A program made the position numbers and the translations under genes. A DNA stretch of 64,000 bases from Candidatus Anammoxibacter sp. (GTDB lineage: Bacteria > Planctomycetota > Brocadiia > Brocadiales > Anammoxibacteraceae), in NCBI GenBank assembly GCA_021777055.1, contig JAIQZO010000055.1:1-64000 (forward strand), given 5' to 3'. The notes under the pieces were generated by a model. That model saw only the letters and a list, made by a program, of their open reading frames with translations. It did no database searches and was not told the origin of the DNA. Every line of letters starts with the position of its first letter. Positions within the stretch are counted from its first letter, which is position 1. This document shows, one piece after another, positions 54,126 through 63,667 of this stretch.

Positions 54126-56321
54126 ATGCTGAACAATATTGAACTCTTAGCGCCTGTGGGCAGAAGGGATGTACTGGATGCAGTTATATCTGCCGGTGCG
54201 GATGCGGTCTATCTTGGCAGCAAAAAGTTTAATATGAGGCTGCATAGGTCTGATTACAATTTTACAGATGAACAGTTAGCGGAAGCTGTAAAGTTTGCCC
54301 ATGATCATGGAGTAAAGACGTACATCACTATCAACAATCTGTTGTCTGATCTTGAGATTATGGAACTTCGTATATTTCTTGAGTTTCTCCAGGATGTTGG
54401 TGCTGATGCTGTTATTGTCCAGGATTTGGGTGCTGTTGGCCTGATTAACAGTATGGGATTAGATATAGAACTTCATTCGAGTACCATGATGAACACCCAT
54501 AGCGTATTAATGGCAGATGAGTTGAAATCGCTAGGTGTTTCCAGAATAATTGTCTCGCGAGACATTACGGTTGCACAGGCAAAAGAGATACACGAAAAGT
54601 GTGACATAGAGGTGGAGTTCTTTGTTCATGGTGATATGTGTGCAGCACAGAGTAGTCAGTGCTATGCAAGTGGCGTGCTATTTGGAAAAAGTGGAAACAG
54701 GGGTGAGTGCATGAAACCGTGCCGATGGAAATATGGGCTGGTGGAATCAAATTCAGGTGAGCACTTTGGGGTGGTTAATGAAGGACATTTTCTTGCGATG
54801 AACGACCTTTGCCTCCTGCAGCAGATACCTTCACTTGCGCAGGCCGGAATATGCTCATTCAAAATAGAGGGCAGGATGAGAGATGCAACATTTCTCAAAG
54901 AGGTAATATCTATTTACAGGCGAGCAATTGACACATATCTTGCTTCTCCCTCATTTTACTATGCTGATATGGAAGACATAGAGAAGATCTATAAAAGCCG
55001 TGTAAGAAACCTTAGTAGTTCAGTCAGCTTCTCTCTCGCAAACACAAACACGTTTGATTATTCCGGAACCAGAGAGCCATTATTCCTTAGCAGATTTGCA
55101 AAAGAGAAATCATTAACTGACAATGACCTAACAGTTAACCCGTTTGAACAAGGTAATATTAGTGTCAATACAGCAGAAGCAGCTACAAGGTGCCGAAAGA
55201 ATGCAGAATGGCAAGAACTGGCGGACAGTCGTTTAACAACTGCAACTCTTAATAAAAATGCGGTGTATGCAGATAATGACAACCACCTTTCCATGTGTGG
55301 AGAGGTGGGAGTTAAACAGATTGATACATTTGATAACACCGAACAGAACAAGTACCTTTGCTCTTCACATCCACAGAAGAAACAGCTTTCCGTAAAAGTA
55401 GGAACCATTGGAGCGGTAAAAAACGCCGTAACTCATGGAGCTGACGTTGTCTATTTAACTGGCGAGCCCTCACCACGAAGGAGGCAGAGATGGACAATTG
55501 AGTCTGTAAAGGAGGCCGTTGAGATTTGCCACTCTAACGGTAAAGAGGTGGGGATTGGAACTTCAAGAATAACGACAGATCGCGAATTGGGCAGTATAAG
55601 ATCCTTTTTAAATAGTATAAATAAGACCGGCATCGATTATGTTTTAGTACACAATTTAGGGGCTCTACGACTTACCAGGCAGCTGGGGTTCAGAACAGTA
55701 ACCGATTTCTCATTTAATGTGCTTAATAGATCTTCTGCGCAATTATTAAAAGTGGCTGGAGCTGAAAAGATTACCCTTTCGGTTGAGTCTTCATTTGAAA
55801 GATTATGTACAATTTCCAGTGATTTGCCTGTAGATATGGAGTGTATTGTCCATGGCCAGATACCTTTCATGGTGCTGGAACACTGTCTTCCTGCTATTAT
55901 TGTCACAAAATCCAATGCAGACGGTTTCTGCCGTCAGCCATGTAGACACATGGATTACGGATTAAAGGATGAAAAGGGAGAGACCCGTCCCATAGAGGTG
56001 GATCAGCACTGTAGAAATCACATCTTTTTTGCTTCTGATCTGTGTACATTGCAGTACTTAAGCTCATTTATGAAGACGAAACTGAATTCATTTCGTATCG
56101 AAGCCCAGTATTATGATGACGATCTGGTAAGCACGGTCGTCAAATTATATAGAAAGCAGATTAACCTGCATGGGAGTAACGATTTCAATGGCTGCCAGCT
56201 TGCAAAGGAAGATTGGGATGAGCTTGTTAAGAAGAGCCCAAGGAAATTTAGTATTGGTGCATTTAAGCATGATATATTTAATGCCAGAAAGACAGCAGAC
56301 GTTATAAAGTCGTCATGCTAA
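54126..56321 (+). CDS. peptidase U32 family protein with two U32-like halves
   Basis: 731 residues. The first half (about 1-290) starts IELLAPVGRRDVLDAVISAGADAVYLG and contains the family signature VEFFVHGDMCAAQSSQC followed by NRGECMKPCRW. A linker of about 110 residues follows. The second half (about 425-705) repeats the pattern (VKNAVTHGADVVYLTG, then MECIVHGQIPFMVLEHC and GFCRQPCRHMDYG). Cysteine positions suggest an Fe-S or metal site, as in U32 hydroxylation-related proteins such as TrhP/RlhA and UbiU/UbiV. Proteolysis, RNA hydroxylation or quinone hydroxylation are all possible; I cannot choose. The RBS AAGGAG is 11 nt upstream. Overlaps the next gene by 7 bases. Confidence 0.82.
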   Translation: MLNNIELLAPVGRRDVLDAVISAGADAVYLGSKKFNMRLHRSDYNFTDEQLAEAVKFAHDHGVKTYITINNLLSDLEIMELRIFLEFLQDVGADAVIVQDLGAVGLINSMGLDIELHSSTMMNTHSVLMADELKSLGVSRIIVSRDITVAQAKEIHEKCDIEVEFFVHGDMCAAQSSQCYASGVLFGKSGNRGECMKPCRWKYGLVESNSGEHFGVVNEGHFLAMNDLCLLQQIPSLAQAGICSFKIEGRMRDATFLKEVISIYRRAIDTYLASPSFYYADMEDIEKIYKSRVRNLSSSVSFSLANTNTFDYSGTREPLFLSRFAKEKSLTDNDLTVNPFEQGNISVNTAEAATRCRKNAEWQELADSRLTTATLNKNAVYADNDNHLSMCGEVGVKQIDTFDNTEQNKYLCSSHPQKKQLSVKVGTIGAVKNAVTHGADVVYLTGEPSPRRRQRWTIESVKEAVEICHSNGKEVGIGTSRITTDRELGSIRSFLNSINKTGIDYVLVHNLGALRLTRQLGFRTVTDFSFNVLNRSSAQLLKVAGAEKITLSVESSFERLCTISSDLPVDMECIVHGQIPFMVLEHCLPAIIVTKSNADGFCRQPCRHMDYGLKDEKGETRPIEVDQHCRNHIFFASDLCTLQYLSSFMKTKLNSFRIEAQYYDDDLVSTVVKLYRKQINLHGSNDFNGCQLAKEDWDELVKKSPRKFSIGAFKHDIFNARKTADVIKSSC

Positions 56322-57565
56322 AGTGTATAAGTACAATGACACAACATAAAACTATTTTATTGACTGGGGGTTTAGGTTTCTTAGGTATGGAGTTGCTTAA
56401 AAGATTAATGGCCCTGAATCATCATGTAAAGTTGCTTGTACGCAGGAAGAACGGAGTTATACCTGAGATTAAATTACGAAATAAGCTTTTATGTTCCGGG
56501 TTAGAGGATGGTAAGGTAAGCAACCTGTTAGAGAGAGTTGAGATCATAGAAGGCAATATCGATTCCAGTCAACTTGGGATAGAGAGCTCTGTTCTGGAGA
56601 GTTTAAATACATCAGTTGACGAGGTTTTACATTGCGCCGCCTCTACCAAATTTTCAGGGATAGATAGAGATGAGATGTTTAAAACAAACTATCTGGGATC
56701 ACTGAATTTAATAAAGTTTTGTTTATCTGGCAAAAAGAAACATTTTCATGCAGTAAGTTCCGCATATGTTGCAGGTAAAAAGAACGGTATCATTTACGAA
56801 TATGAACTGGATAGCTCATTGGGTTTTCGCAACTATTATGAAGAGACCAAGTTTCTAGCTGAAAAGGCAGTACACAGGTTTGCACAGTTGTATGATCTTA
56901 CGTACACGGTCTACAGACCGGGCATTATAATAGGAGATTCAAAGAAGTTTTATACCCTAAATTTTGACGGTATATACACATTCGCCAGATCTCTTTTGGC
57001 TTTGAAACGCAGGTTTAATTCCATTAAAGGGACAAAAGTTAAACGCTTTACTGCTGAAGGAGTGTGTAGGAGTGAAATAGGTGGAACGCATGCTATAATT
57101 GATAATAATCTATTTGATGATAACCCATCCGTTCGACTTCCGGCAAATCCCACATCCACATTAAACCTGGTGCCGATTGACTATGTTGCCGATGCAGTAA
57201 TTGCTATTTTTCTCAATAAAGGACGTTTAAACAAGACATTTCACATTGTTAATCCCAATCCCCCAAAGTTACATTTCCTTATGGAGGTGTTAAGTGAATC
57301 TGTGGGTTTCTTTGAGGCAGAGATCGTTGATTATAGAAAGGTCAATTCTGATCAGCTGACTCAATTTGAAAGCACGGCATGGAAAAGCATAGATCTCTAT
57401 TTTTCATATTTAAAGGACGAACCGTCTTTTATGTCAAATAACACATTAAGTATTTTAAACAATAGCATCATAAAATGCCCTAGAATTACAAAGCAGTATA
57501 TTTCATCAATTATTGACTATGCAGTTAGAAACAAATGGGGAAACGATAAATATATAACATTATGA
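56315..57565 (+). CDS. NAD(P)-dependent Rossmann-fold reductase (extended SDR, fatty acyl reductase/thioester reductase-like)
   Basis: 416 residues. The dinucleotide motif ILLTGGLGFLGMELLKRL is at the N-terminus. VLHCAASTKFSG and the catalytic YxxxK as NYYEETKFLAE follow, then VYRPGIIIGDS. This pattern is that of the NAD-binding 4 (male sterility/thioester reductase) group, which reduces acyl thioesters, but sugar epimerases share much of it. The last 150 residues are helical and unassigned. It overlaps the U32 gene by 7 bases; a second ATG at 56339 (MTQHKTILLTGG) is an alternative start. Confidence 0.75.
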   Translation: MLKCISTMTQHKTILLTGGLGFLGMELLKRLMALNHHVKLLVRRKNGVIPEIKLRNKLLCSGLEDGKVSNLLERVEIIEGNIDSSQLGIESSVLESLNTSVDEVLHCAASTKFSGIDRDEMFKTNYLGSLNLIKFCLSGKKKHFHAVSSAYVAGKKNGIIYEYELDSSLGFRNYYEETKFLAEKAVHRFAQLYDLTYTVYRPGIIIGDSKKFYTLNFDGIYTFARSLLALKRRFNSIKGTKVKRFTAEGVCRSEIGGTHAIIDNNLFDDNPSVRLPANPTSTLNLVPIDYVADAVIAIFLNKGRLNKTFHIVNPNPPKLHFLMEVLSESVGFFEAEIVDYRKVNSDQLTQFESTAWKSIDLYFSYLKDEPSFMSNNTLSILNNSIIKCPRITKQYISSIIDYAVRNKWGNDKYITL

Positions 57566-57666
57566 CATTGAGATTCACTTTACAAAGTTTCAGCACACAA
57601 TGCTCTTATTGATTTTAAACATATAAATATACCTCCCTGATTACCGATTCATTTGCATAAAAGTTG

Positions 57667-57697
57667 CAATCCAGCGTTCTGAAAGAACGCTGGATTG
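57667..57697. terminator. hairpin between convergent genes, probable bidirectional terminator
   Basis: A perfect 14-bp stem (caatccagcgttct / agaacgctggattg) with a 3-nt loop lies between the convergent reductase and cytochrome genes. T-runs are weak, so the terminator call rests on position and stem strength. Confidence 0.7.
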
Positions 57698-57750
57698 ACT
57701 TTACAATATTAATTTCTTACAAATGTTTTATTTCACATTCCCACTCTTTT

Positions 57751-60387
57751 TTAATCATCAAAACTTTTGTTAAGACTGTGACATAAATCACATGAAACTA
57801 TGTCACCCGCCGATAATGTAGCCAAAAGCTCTCCGTCCTTTTTTCTTAATTCTCTGTCAACCGGAACTTTTGAAAGCCTTGTTCCCTTATGATCAGCTCC
57901 ATGACAAACAGCACATTGATCTATACCTCCTTGCCTTTTAGCCTTATTAGAATCTTCTGCATAACTACCATGCCAGGCATCTCCGCCTTTTATCCAAAGG
58001 GGATCATTTACCGGATGCATGCCGTGTGGGCCCTTTAAACCGTTTCCGTTTGGTGATTTGGTAAGGTTAAAGTTCCCCGTGTGGCAGACGGAGCATTCCA
58101 TAATAGTACCCGCATATCCTTGTAATTGTATAGATTCTATATTGTCGTTATGATTTGGATTCTTATTGGGCCAGATAGCATGTGTACTACCGTGGCATGC
58201 TTCACAAGCAATACCTGCATGGGAATCCAAACTATTTCTGTAAAGTGTTCCCGGGTTTTCTGCAAATCGACTGCTAGCCGGTGCAAGTGGTGTTGCGGCC
58301 TTATCATCAGGGTTAAAGCCAACGGTTAATACATCATCCGATCCATTTCCTGTATGACAACTGCCACATTCGGGCTCATTAACCCAGGGGATACGTATAT
58401 TGTTCACGTCTCCAGTTCCATCAGTAAGCGGAAATACACCTCCGACAGATAACAAATCACCGTGACAATCATTACACACTAGACCTGCCGTTTTCATGAC
58501 GCCACGAAAACATTGTGTTATCTTACCCGGGTGGCATTCAAAACAGTTGCTGATTCCATCAAACTTGATTAGCGGTGTAATACTATCAACTGGATTATCC
58601 GGATCAAACAAAACAGGGTTTCTTTCCGTAGTGTTATCCCTTACAAGATTATTGTTTCCGTCTACCTGCAGTCTGCCGTGATAAGCATGCATAACACTGG
58701 ACATACTAGCCACATCAGATATACCGGCAGGCCCACCCAACTCTACTAGAGCATTTGATTGATGGCAACTTGCGCACAACACTGGAGGGCCGTCTGAAAG
58801 AGTACCTGTTTGTGCACTATGGTTAAAGTCGTGCAGTCTTAATATATTAATCTTTGCAGAAGTCTCCACACTTAACCTGTCTGCATTTTCCGGCGCGACA
58901 AACACCGGTCCGTTTTCGCGGGCATTCTGGTCGGCTCCTACCTCTCCAAGCACATGGCAGTCTCTGCAGTCAACTTCCGAAGAGACAGGTGTTACAGCAT
59001 CAACAGTAGCAAGAACATTACCCGTGCTCTTATTAACCGCTTGCACACGCATCAATGGATAAGAATTAAACCTTCCTCTATCATCAAGATTTGTAATGGG
59101 AATGCCTTGTGCGGTAAACCAATTTCTTTCATCCTTATACTTCCCGAACGGTTTAGGTTCATTTACAAGGTAAGGATCATTAATTCCCGGCATTCTCCTG
59201 CCGTGGTCCGGGTTATCTAAGGTTTGTAAATTTTCATCCGGTTGCAGGTTGGCCCCAAACAACAGTTCGACGACGCTCTTTCCAAACGTGGGAACAAAAT
59301 CCCAATAGTCTGTTTTTCTAATAAGAAGAGTGTCGTTTTCATCTCTAAGATTTTGGCCGGTAGAGTTAATTGATGCTGCACCAACTGGATCGTTTGGATT
59401 TATTGCAGCTGAATATCTTATTTCAATGTTATCTTGATCAGTCAAGATTACCGGACGGTTACTTCCAGTTGAACCTTTTTGGATAACAACAGCATTTAAT
59501 GTGTTAAATGGTGGTAGAATAGTAAACGGCTGTGATCCCAAATCCTGACAATGCATTCCCAAATCATTAAATGCCAGAACCGAGTGGTTTTGCCCACCTG
59601 CTTGCTGACTCCCGGGAGCGGGTTGCTCTGCAACTGGACCCGGCAGACCGTTTGCGGGATCACCAACAATTACTTCAGTTGTTGCTCTACACTGCAATCC
59701 ACCTTCATCTGTTACGATTAACGTGACTATAAATGAACCGTTACTTCCTTCAAAAGTAACAGGGTCTGTTGTAATTGTTAGCGGAGATACCATACTTCCC
59801 GTAGGTCTGGAATCAGCTCCTCCGTTAAAGTCCCATTCATAGGTTAAATTACCCCCTTCCTGATCTGTTGCATTTCCAGAAAAAGTCAGGTCATCTCCAA
59901 GTGCAACATGCAGAGGGTTGGCATTAGGATATGTTATTGTACATGTAGGAGGTAGGTTTTCCCCTGGAAGAGGTTTATCAGGGTTAGAACTACTACAATC
60001 CGCGGGAGCATTTCTTACATTTTTTTCAGCAAAGAGGTTACCTGCTACTGCTTTGATTCTACATGGAACGTCAGCCCCGGAAATTGGCCTTATTTTAAAT
60101 TCCACATCTTCGTCTTTACTTGATTTCTGGGCGATAAATTCTTCTGTAACTGCATCAATGATAACAACAGTAAGTTTCTCGTCATCGTAACCATTTATTT
60201 CTACTTTAACCTTTAACTCATCATCTGAAGAGTCATATCTGGCTTTTTCTATTTCTATCCCTTTTTGCTGGCCGCCTTCGTCATCCTCATCGGCAAGGAC
60301 AATGTGTGCAGAAAAGACAACAAACATTAAAACTAAGCACATAGATATGAACCTCTTATATCTGGTTTTTACAAATAATTCTGACAT
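57751..60387 (-). CDS. secreted multihaem (nine CxxCH) c-type cytochrome with PKD-like domain
   Basis: 878 residues from the ATG at 60387, with a strong AAGGAGGG ribosome site. A signal peptide (FISMCLVLMFVVFSAHIVLA) precedes an acidic segment. A PKD/Ig-like domain lies at about 140-245 (LTYEWDFNGGADS, then VTLIVTDEGG). The C-terminal half has nine haem-binding sites: CRDCH, CASCH, CFECH, CNDCH, CGSCH, CEACH, CSVCH, CAVCH and CDLCH. Scattered His residues may serve as distal ligands. It should act in the periplasm or outside the cell in electron transfer. No family catalytic motif (for example of hydroxylamine oxidoreductase) was recognised. It stands alone. Confidence 0.88.
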   Translation of the reverse strand: MSELFVKTRYKRFISMCLVLMFVVFSAHIVLADEDDEGGQQKGIEIEKARYDSSDDELKVKVEINGYDDEKLTVVIIDAVTEEFIAQKSSKDEDVEFKIRPISGADVPCRIKAVAGNLFAEKNVRNAPADCSSSNPDKPLPGENLPPTCTITYPNANPLHVALGDDLTFSGNATDQEGGNLTYEWDFNGGADSRPTGSMVSPLTITTDPVTFEGSNGSFIVTLIVTDEGGLQCRATTEVIVGDPANGLPGPVAEQPAPGSQQAGGQNHSVLAFNDLGMHCQDLGSQPFTILPPFNTLNAVVIQKGSTGSNRPVILTDQDNIEIRYSAAINPNDPVGAASINSTGQNLRDENDTLLIRKTDYWDFVPTFGKSVVELLFGANLQPDENLQTLDNPDHGRRMPGINDPYLVNEPKPFGKYKDERNWFTAQGIPITNLDDRGRFNSYPLMRVQAVNKSTGNVLATVDAVTPVSSEVDCRDCHVLGEVGADQNARENGPVFVAPENADRLSVETSAKINILRLHDFNHSAQTGTLSDGPPVLCASCHQSNALVELGGPAGISDVASMSSVMHAYHGRLQVDGNNNLVRDNTTERNPVLFDPDNPVDSITPLIKFDGISNCFECHPGKITQCFRGVMKTAGLVCNDCHGDLLSVGGVFPLTDGTGDVNNIRIPWVNEPECGSCHTGNGSDDVLTVGFNPDDKAATPLAPASSRFAENPGTLYRNSLDSHAGIACEACHGSTHAIWPNKNPNHNDNIESIQLQGYAGTIMECSVCHTGNFNLTKSPNGNGLKGPHGMHPVNDPLWIKGGDAWHGSYAEDSNKAKRQGGIDQCAVCHGADHKGTRLSKVPVDRELRKKDGELLATLSAGDIVSCDLCHSLNKSFDD

Positions 60388-61299
60388 ATAAACACCCTCC
60401 TTACAAAAATTCAAAAAATAAATTATTCTCAGCTTCAACATTAACCGGTTAGCCTTTTACGGTGAAAAATTAAAGACAAGAAGAAGTTATACTAATGACG
60501 TATTACAATCTATAGACAACTACCAAGATAAACAAGTTTTTTTCTTATATTAATTCAAGAATTTAACTTAGAAACTATACATGGACATTAACTATTAAAA
60601 TAACATTACACAGCCCACAGGACTACTATAAAAGCTCCAAGATATTTTGTTTGAAGATATTTAAATCACAAGAGCAAACTACATACCAATATATTGCCCC
60701 ACTTTATAAACCAGAAAACTAGGGGCAAAACACGTCCCAGCAAGACCCACTAAAACAACTCTATATCAAGATTTTACTACTACATCAACCTGGCATGAAC
60801 AACAGTTATATCCTTCAAGAAATTTCGTATAGTTTTTATCGACGGTAAAATTGAAAACCTAAAAATGATTGAAATTTCATTCATACTAGTAAAATTATTC
60901 TTAAAAACGGGAATGTATTAAAACAGACAGGACATAAGAAATTTACTTAGAAAAACTACACAGATTTATTTCGTCAAACGGAACAATATATCTACTTGCA
61001 CCATTATAAAACCTGCAATGAACTTATTTGATTATCATACTCATAGCTAGTTAGAACATCTAACAAACTGTGTAAAAGTAGTATTTCTAGTATCTATTGG
61101 AAGGGTTACTAATATTTGATCAAGACATAATCTAGAGGCATTGAAGAGATGTCAACCAAAGAAGGACTATACTCAAGGGGTTCATAAATGAAGAATTTAA
61201 CAAACCATCTTTTGGATATCTTTAAACATTGTTCAATGTTGCCCAACTTTGATCTCCTCGATATAGCAAAGAGCACGCCAGCGGAACCAGTCAATCATA
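60388..61299. other. gene-free stretch
   Basis: About 0.9 kb, AT-rich, no accepted gene. The last part may be the downstream portion of the broken gene listed at 61300-61500: a minus-strand frame at 61109-61294 continues from it but has no start signal of its own. No hairpin with T-run was noticed. Confidence 0.4.
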
Positions 61300-61500
61300 A
61301 CATCCAAATCAAACCAAAAATAATAGCCAGACATCTCTTTATGAATGTTACATAACAGTGGTAATTCACCACCGTTTTCCATCTTTACGGTTTTTATACG
61401 CCCAACATCATAAACACCCAGTTTGCATCTTTGTCTTTAGTTGTAACATCTTCAACGATTTGCAAGACATACTGTTTTTCAAGGGGCATACAGTTTCATT
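61300..61500 (-). pseudogene. possible broken cupredoxin-like gene
   Basis: On the minus strand a good AAAGGAG site (about 61505-61512) is followed by ATG at 61500, but that frame stops after six codons. The other two frames carry protein-like pieces in order: MPLEKQYVLQIVEDVTTKDK, then KTVKMENGGELPLLCNIHKEMSGYY. The last piece resembles the copper-ligand loop of cupredoxins (Cys-x-x-His-x-x-Met). At least two frameshifts are needed to join them. This is my reading of short segments, so confidence is low. Confidence 0.3.
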
Positions 61501-61564
61501 TTATTTCTCCTTTCGAAACATTTATAGTAAATATTCACAAAACACATCTTGTATGTCACATTTC

Positions 61565-61819
61565 CTACTTTCTTGTACGCCTCGACTTAAAAAAGATAAC
61601 CAATCCGCTAATTGTCATAAAGAGTAGACTAAAAGCAAGTATTACACCTATGTATGACGAAGCGATTTCCCAGTTATGCATACCCAGCAAAAAGTTTTTA
61701 GTCTCTTTTTCATAAACACCAGCCTTTCTCCACAGCAAAACTATTCCGGTTAATGATGTAATTATAAAAAACGGAGCAAAGATCAACCCAATTAAACTAT
61801 GTATTTTCCTGATACCCAT
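61565..61819 (-). CDS. small PepSY-associated-type membrane protein
   Basis: 84 residues from the ATG at 61819, which has GGGAG 9 nt upstream; a longer frame to 61912 has no ribosome site. Two membrane helices (about residues 7-25, LIGLIFAPFFIITSLTGIV, and 55-75, YIGVILAFSLLFMTISGLVI) frame a short loop with a His (LGMHNWEIA). The opening IRKIHSLIGLIFAPF and the ending ISGLVIFFKSRR fit the PepSY_TM-type cores found in iron-uptake and reductase-related proteins. The PepSY domain itself is missing, so it is a minimal form. Role unknown. Confidence 0.65.
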   Translation of the reverse strand: MGIRKIHSLIGLIFAPFFIITSLTGIVLLWRKAGVYEKETKNFLLGMHNWEIASSYIGVILAFSLLFMTISGLVIFFKSRRTRK

Positions 61820-62916
61820 ATTTTTTTCTCCCTTTCTTAATATGAAAATTATATAGAACCTATATAAATTTGCATCCTCAAGATTTTTACAGTAATTGCA
61901 GCTAAACAGCATAGCCTCTTATCAAATAAACTAATTCTTAAAGTTTCTATTATACAAGCAGAGCCACAAAAAGCAAATGTTTCACTTAGTTAAATATAAG
62001 TATTTTACTTAGATAATATTTTAAGATTAATACTCTTCAATGACAAAATAGACTTATTTCTCCAATCATAAGATCCGCACAATATTTGCTAAAGATATTT
62101 GAAAATAGAAAAATAAATTATATACAGCGAATAAGCCATTACCACACATGAGGCTATAGTCACGTGTATCTAGTCGGCTATACAATAACAGCATTCTGTT
62201 TGAAAATAGACACAGTTATAGTTTGCGGGAATATTACAGATTCTCACCTGGTAAAAATAAGAGAATAGTAAATGTCTAAAATTTTACTTGCACTGACAAT
62301 ATAAATAAGCAGCATTATGCACCCACAACAGCCACTAAGAAAAAACCTTAGAAAAGTTCATCTTTCAATTTTTTGAGTTATACAACAATTTACGATTTAA
62401 TCAGGAAAGACAGGAATGCATGGATTAACGAGTTTGCCAGTAACGGTTACTTTATATTTCGTAAGTTCAAACAGATTGCAGATAAAAGAAAAGAATCACA
62501 AATACAACAACAAGAAAAGGAAAAACATTATTTTACTGCCAAGAAAGAGCCGGAACAAATCAGCAGAGGCATGCACTTGTATTCCTTAAGTATTTTCTAG
62601 GAAGAGTTCGAATATTTGAATTTCAAAATAACAAGGTGGAACAGAAACTTGCACTAAAATTTAAGCCCAACGACCAGTCCTAAAAACTGATGGAATGCGG
62701 GCAGGCAAGATAGTAACGTTAGAAACATCTTGCAAACTGAATCAAAACATTTTACATGCCTTATTATACAAATTGAAATATTAACGCTATTAGGATGGGG
62801 TATTATATTGTGAAGCTTGATATATAATCATAATTGAGATGAACTAAATCTTTGATCATGAGAAGCTGAATTTGTTTCCATGTTTATTTGATTAATCAAT
62901 AGAAGAAGAGGAATAA
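61820..62916. other. gene-poor stretch
   Basis: About 1.1 kb. One 75-codon plus-strand frame (62373-62600) starts at TTG without a ribosome site; its product is Lys/Gln-rich (RKESQIQQQEKEKHY), and I treat it as doubtful. No tRNA, repeat or terminator recognised. The region should contain signals around the end of the response-regulator gene. Confidence 0.4.
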
Positions 62917-63600
62917 TCAGACTTTCTCCTGACTTATAATCCACTTTACAGAGAACTGCTTTAATTCCGCGGCATTGGTTAATTTGAGTTTATTCTTTAT
63001 ATTAAAGTTGTGACTATCTACTGTTTTTGTGCTGATCTCCAATTTCTCTGCTACCTGTTGCGAATTTAACCCCTTACCGATCATTACAAATATTTCCAAC
63101 TCCCGTTTAGTCAGTATATTTTGAGGAGAACCTTCCGTCCCTTTCTTTCTGTTTGATAAACTATCTAACATCCTTTCCGTAACGGCCTCACTGACAATTT
63201 TTTTACCAGCCACAACTTGCCTGATACCGGCCAAGAGTTTCTCAGCCGGTTCTTCTTTCATAATATAACCCATGGCCCCTGCTTTTAAGGCACTTTCAGC
63301 ATAAAGCAGTTCATCCAACATGGATAATACAAAGGTAGGCATTTTTGGAAACTTTATTGAAATGTCATTGATAAGAGAGAGTCCGCTAGACTCCTTTAAG
63401 GATAAATCCACAATCACGACGTCTGGCTTAATATCTTGAATCTTGATCATAGCAGATTTACCATCGCCAGCCTCCCCACAAACCATGAGGTCCTCCTCCA
63501 GATTTATCAATTTAACAAGCCCGTCCCGGATAACAGCATGGTCATCAACAAGAAAAACCCTTATCTTCTTTACGCTATTATCAGTATCTTTATCAGCCAT
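62917..63600 (-). CDS. NarL/LuxR-type response regulator
   Basis: 227 residues. Receiver domain 1-130: VFLVDDHAVIRDGLVKLI with the acidic pair, phospho-acceptor Asp in VVIVDLSLKES, and the switch segment GYIMKEEPAEKL with Lys. The LuxR-type helix-turn-helix is at about 160-215 (LTKRELEIFVMIGKGLNSQQ, then ISTKTVDSHNFNIKNKL). Strong ribosome site AAAGGAGG 9 nt upstream. The partner histidine kinase lies directly upstream (63668 onward), so the two form a two-component system. Its targets are not visible in the window. Confidence 0.92.
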   Translation of the reverse strand: MADKDTDNSVKKIRVFLVDDHAVIRDGLVKLINLEEDLMVCGEAGDGKSAMIKIQDIKPDVVIVDLSLKESSGLSLINDISIKFPKMPTFVLSMLDELLYAESALKAGAMGYIMKEEPAEKLLAGIRQVVAGKKIVSEAVTERMLDSLSNRKKGTEGSPQNILTKRELEIFVMIGKGLNSQQVAEKLEISTKTVDSHNFNIKNKLKLTNAAELKQFSVKWIISQEKV

Positions 63601-63605
63601 AAATA

Positions 63606-63662
63606 AACTTCCTCCTTTAACTTTCCACTTTTAACTTTTAACTTTTCACTTATCACTTTTCA
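63606..63662. repeat. short tandem repeat ACTTTTAACTTTTCACTT
   Basis: About 55 bp of imperfect acttttaactttt/cacttatcactttt units between the kinase stop and the response-regulator ribosome site. A low-complexity intergenic tract. Confidence 0.7.
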
Positions 63663-63667
63663 CTTAT

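Noticed and set aside
62373..62600. 75-codon plus-strand frame starting at TTG
   Set aside because: No ribosome site and a Lys/Gln-rich low-complexity product. Kept only as doubtful inside the gene-poor stretch.
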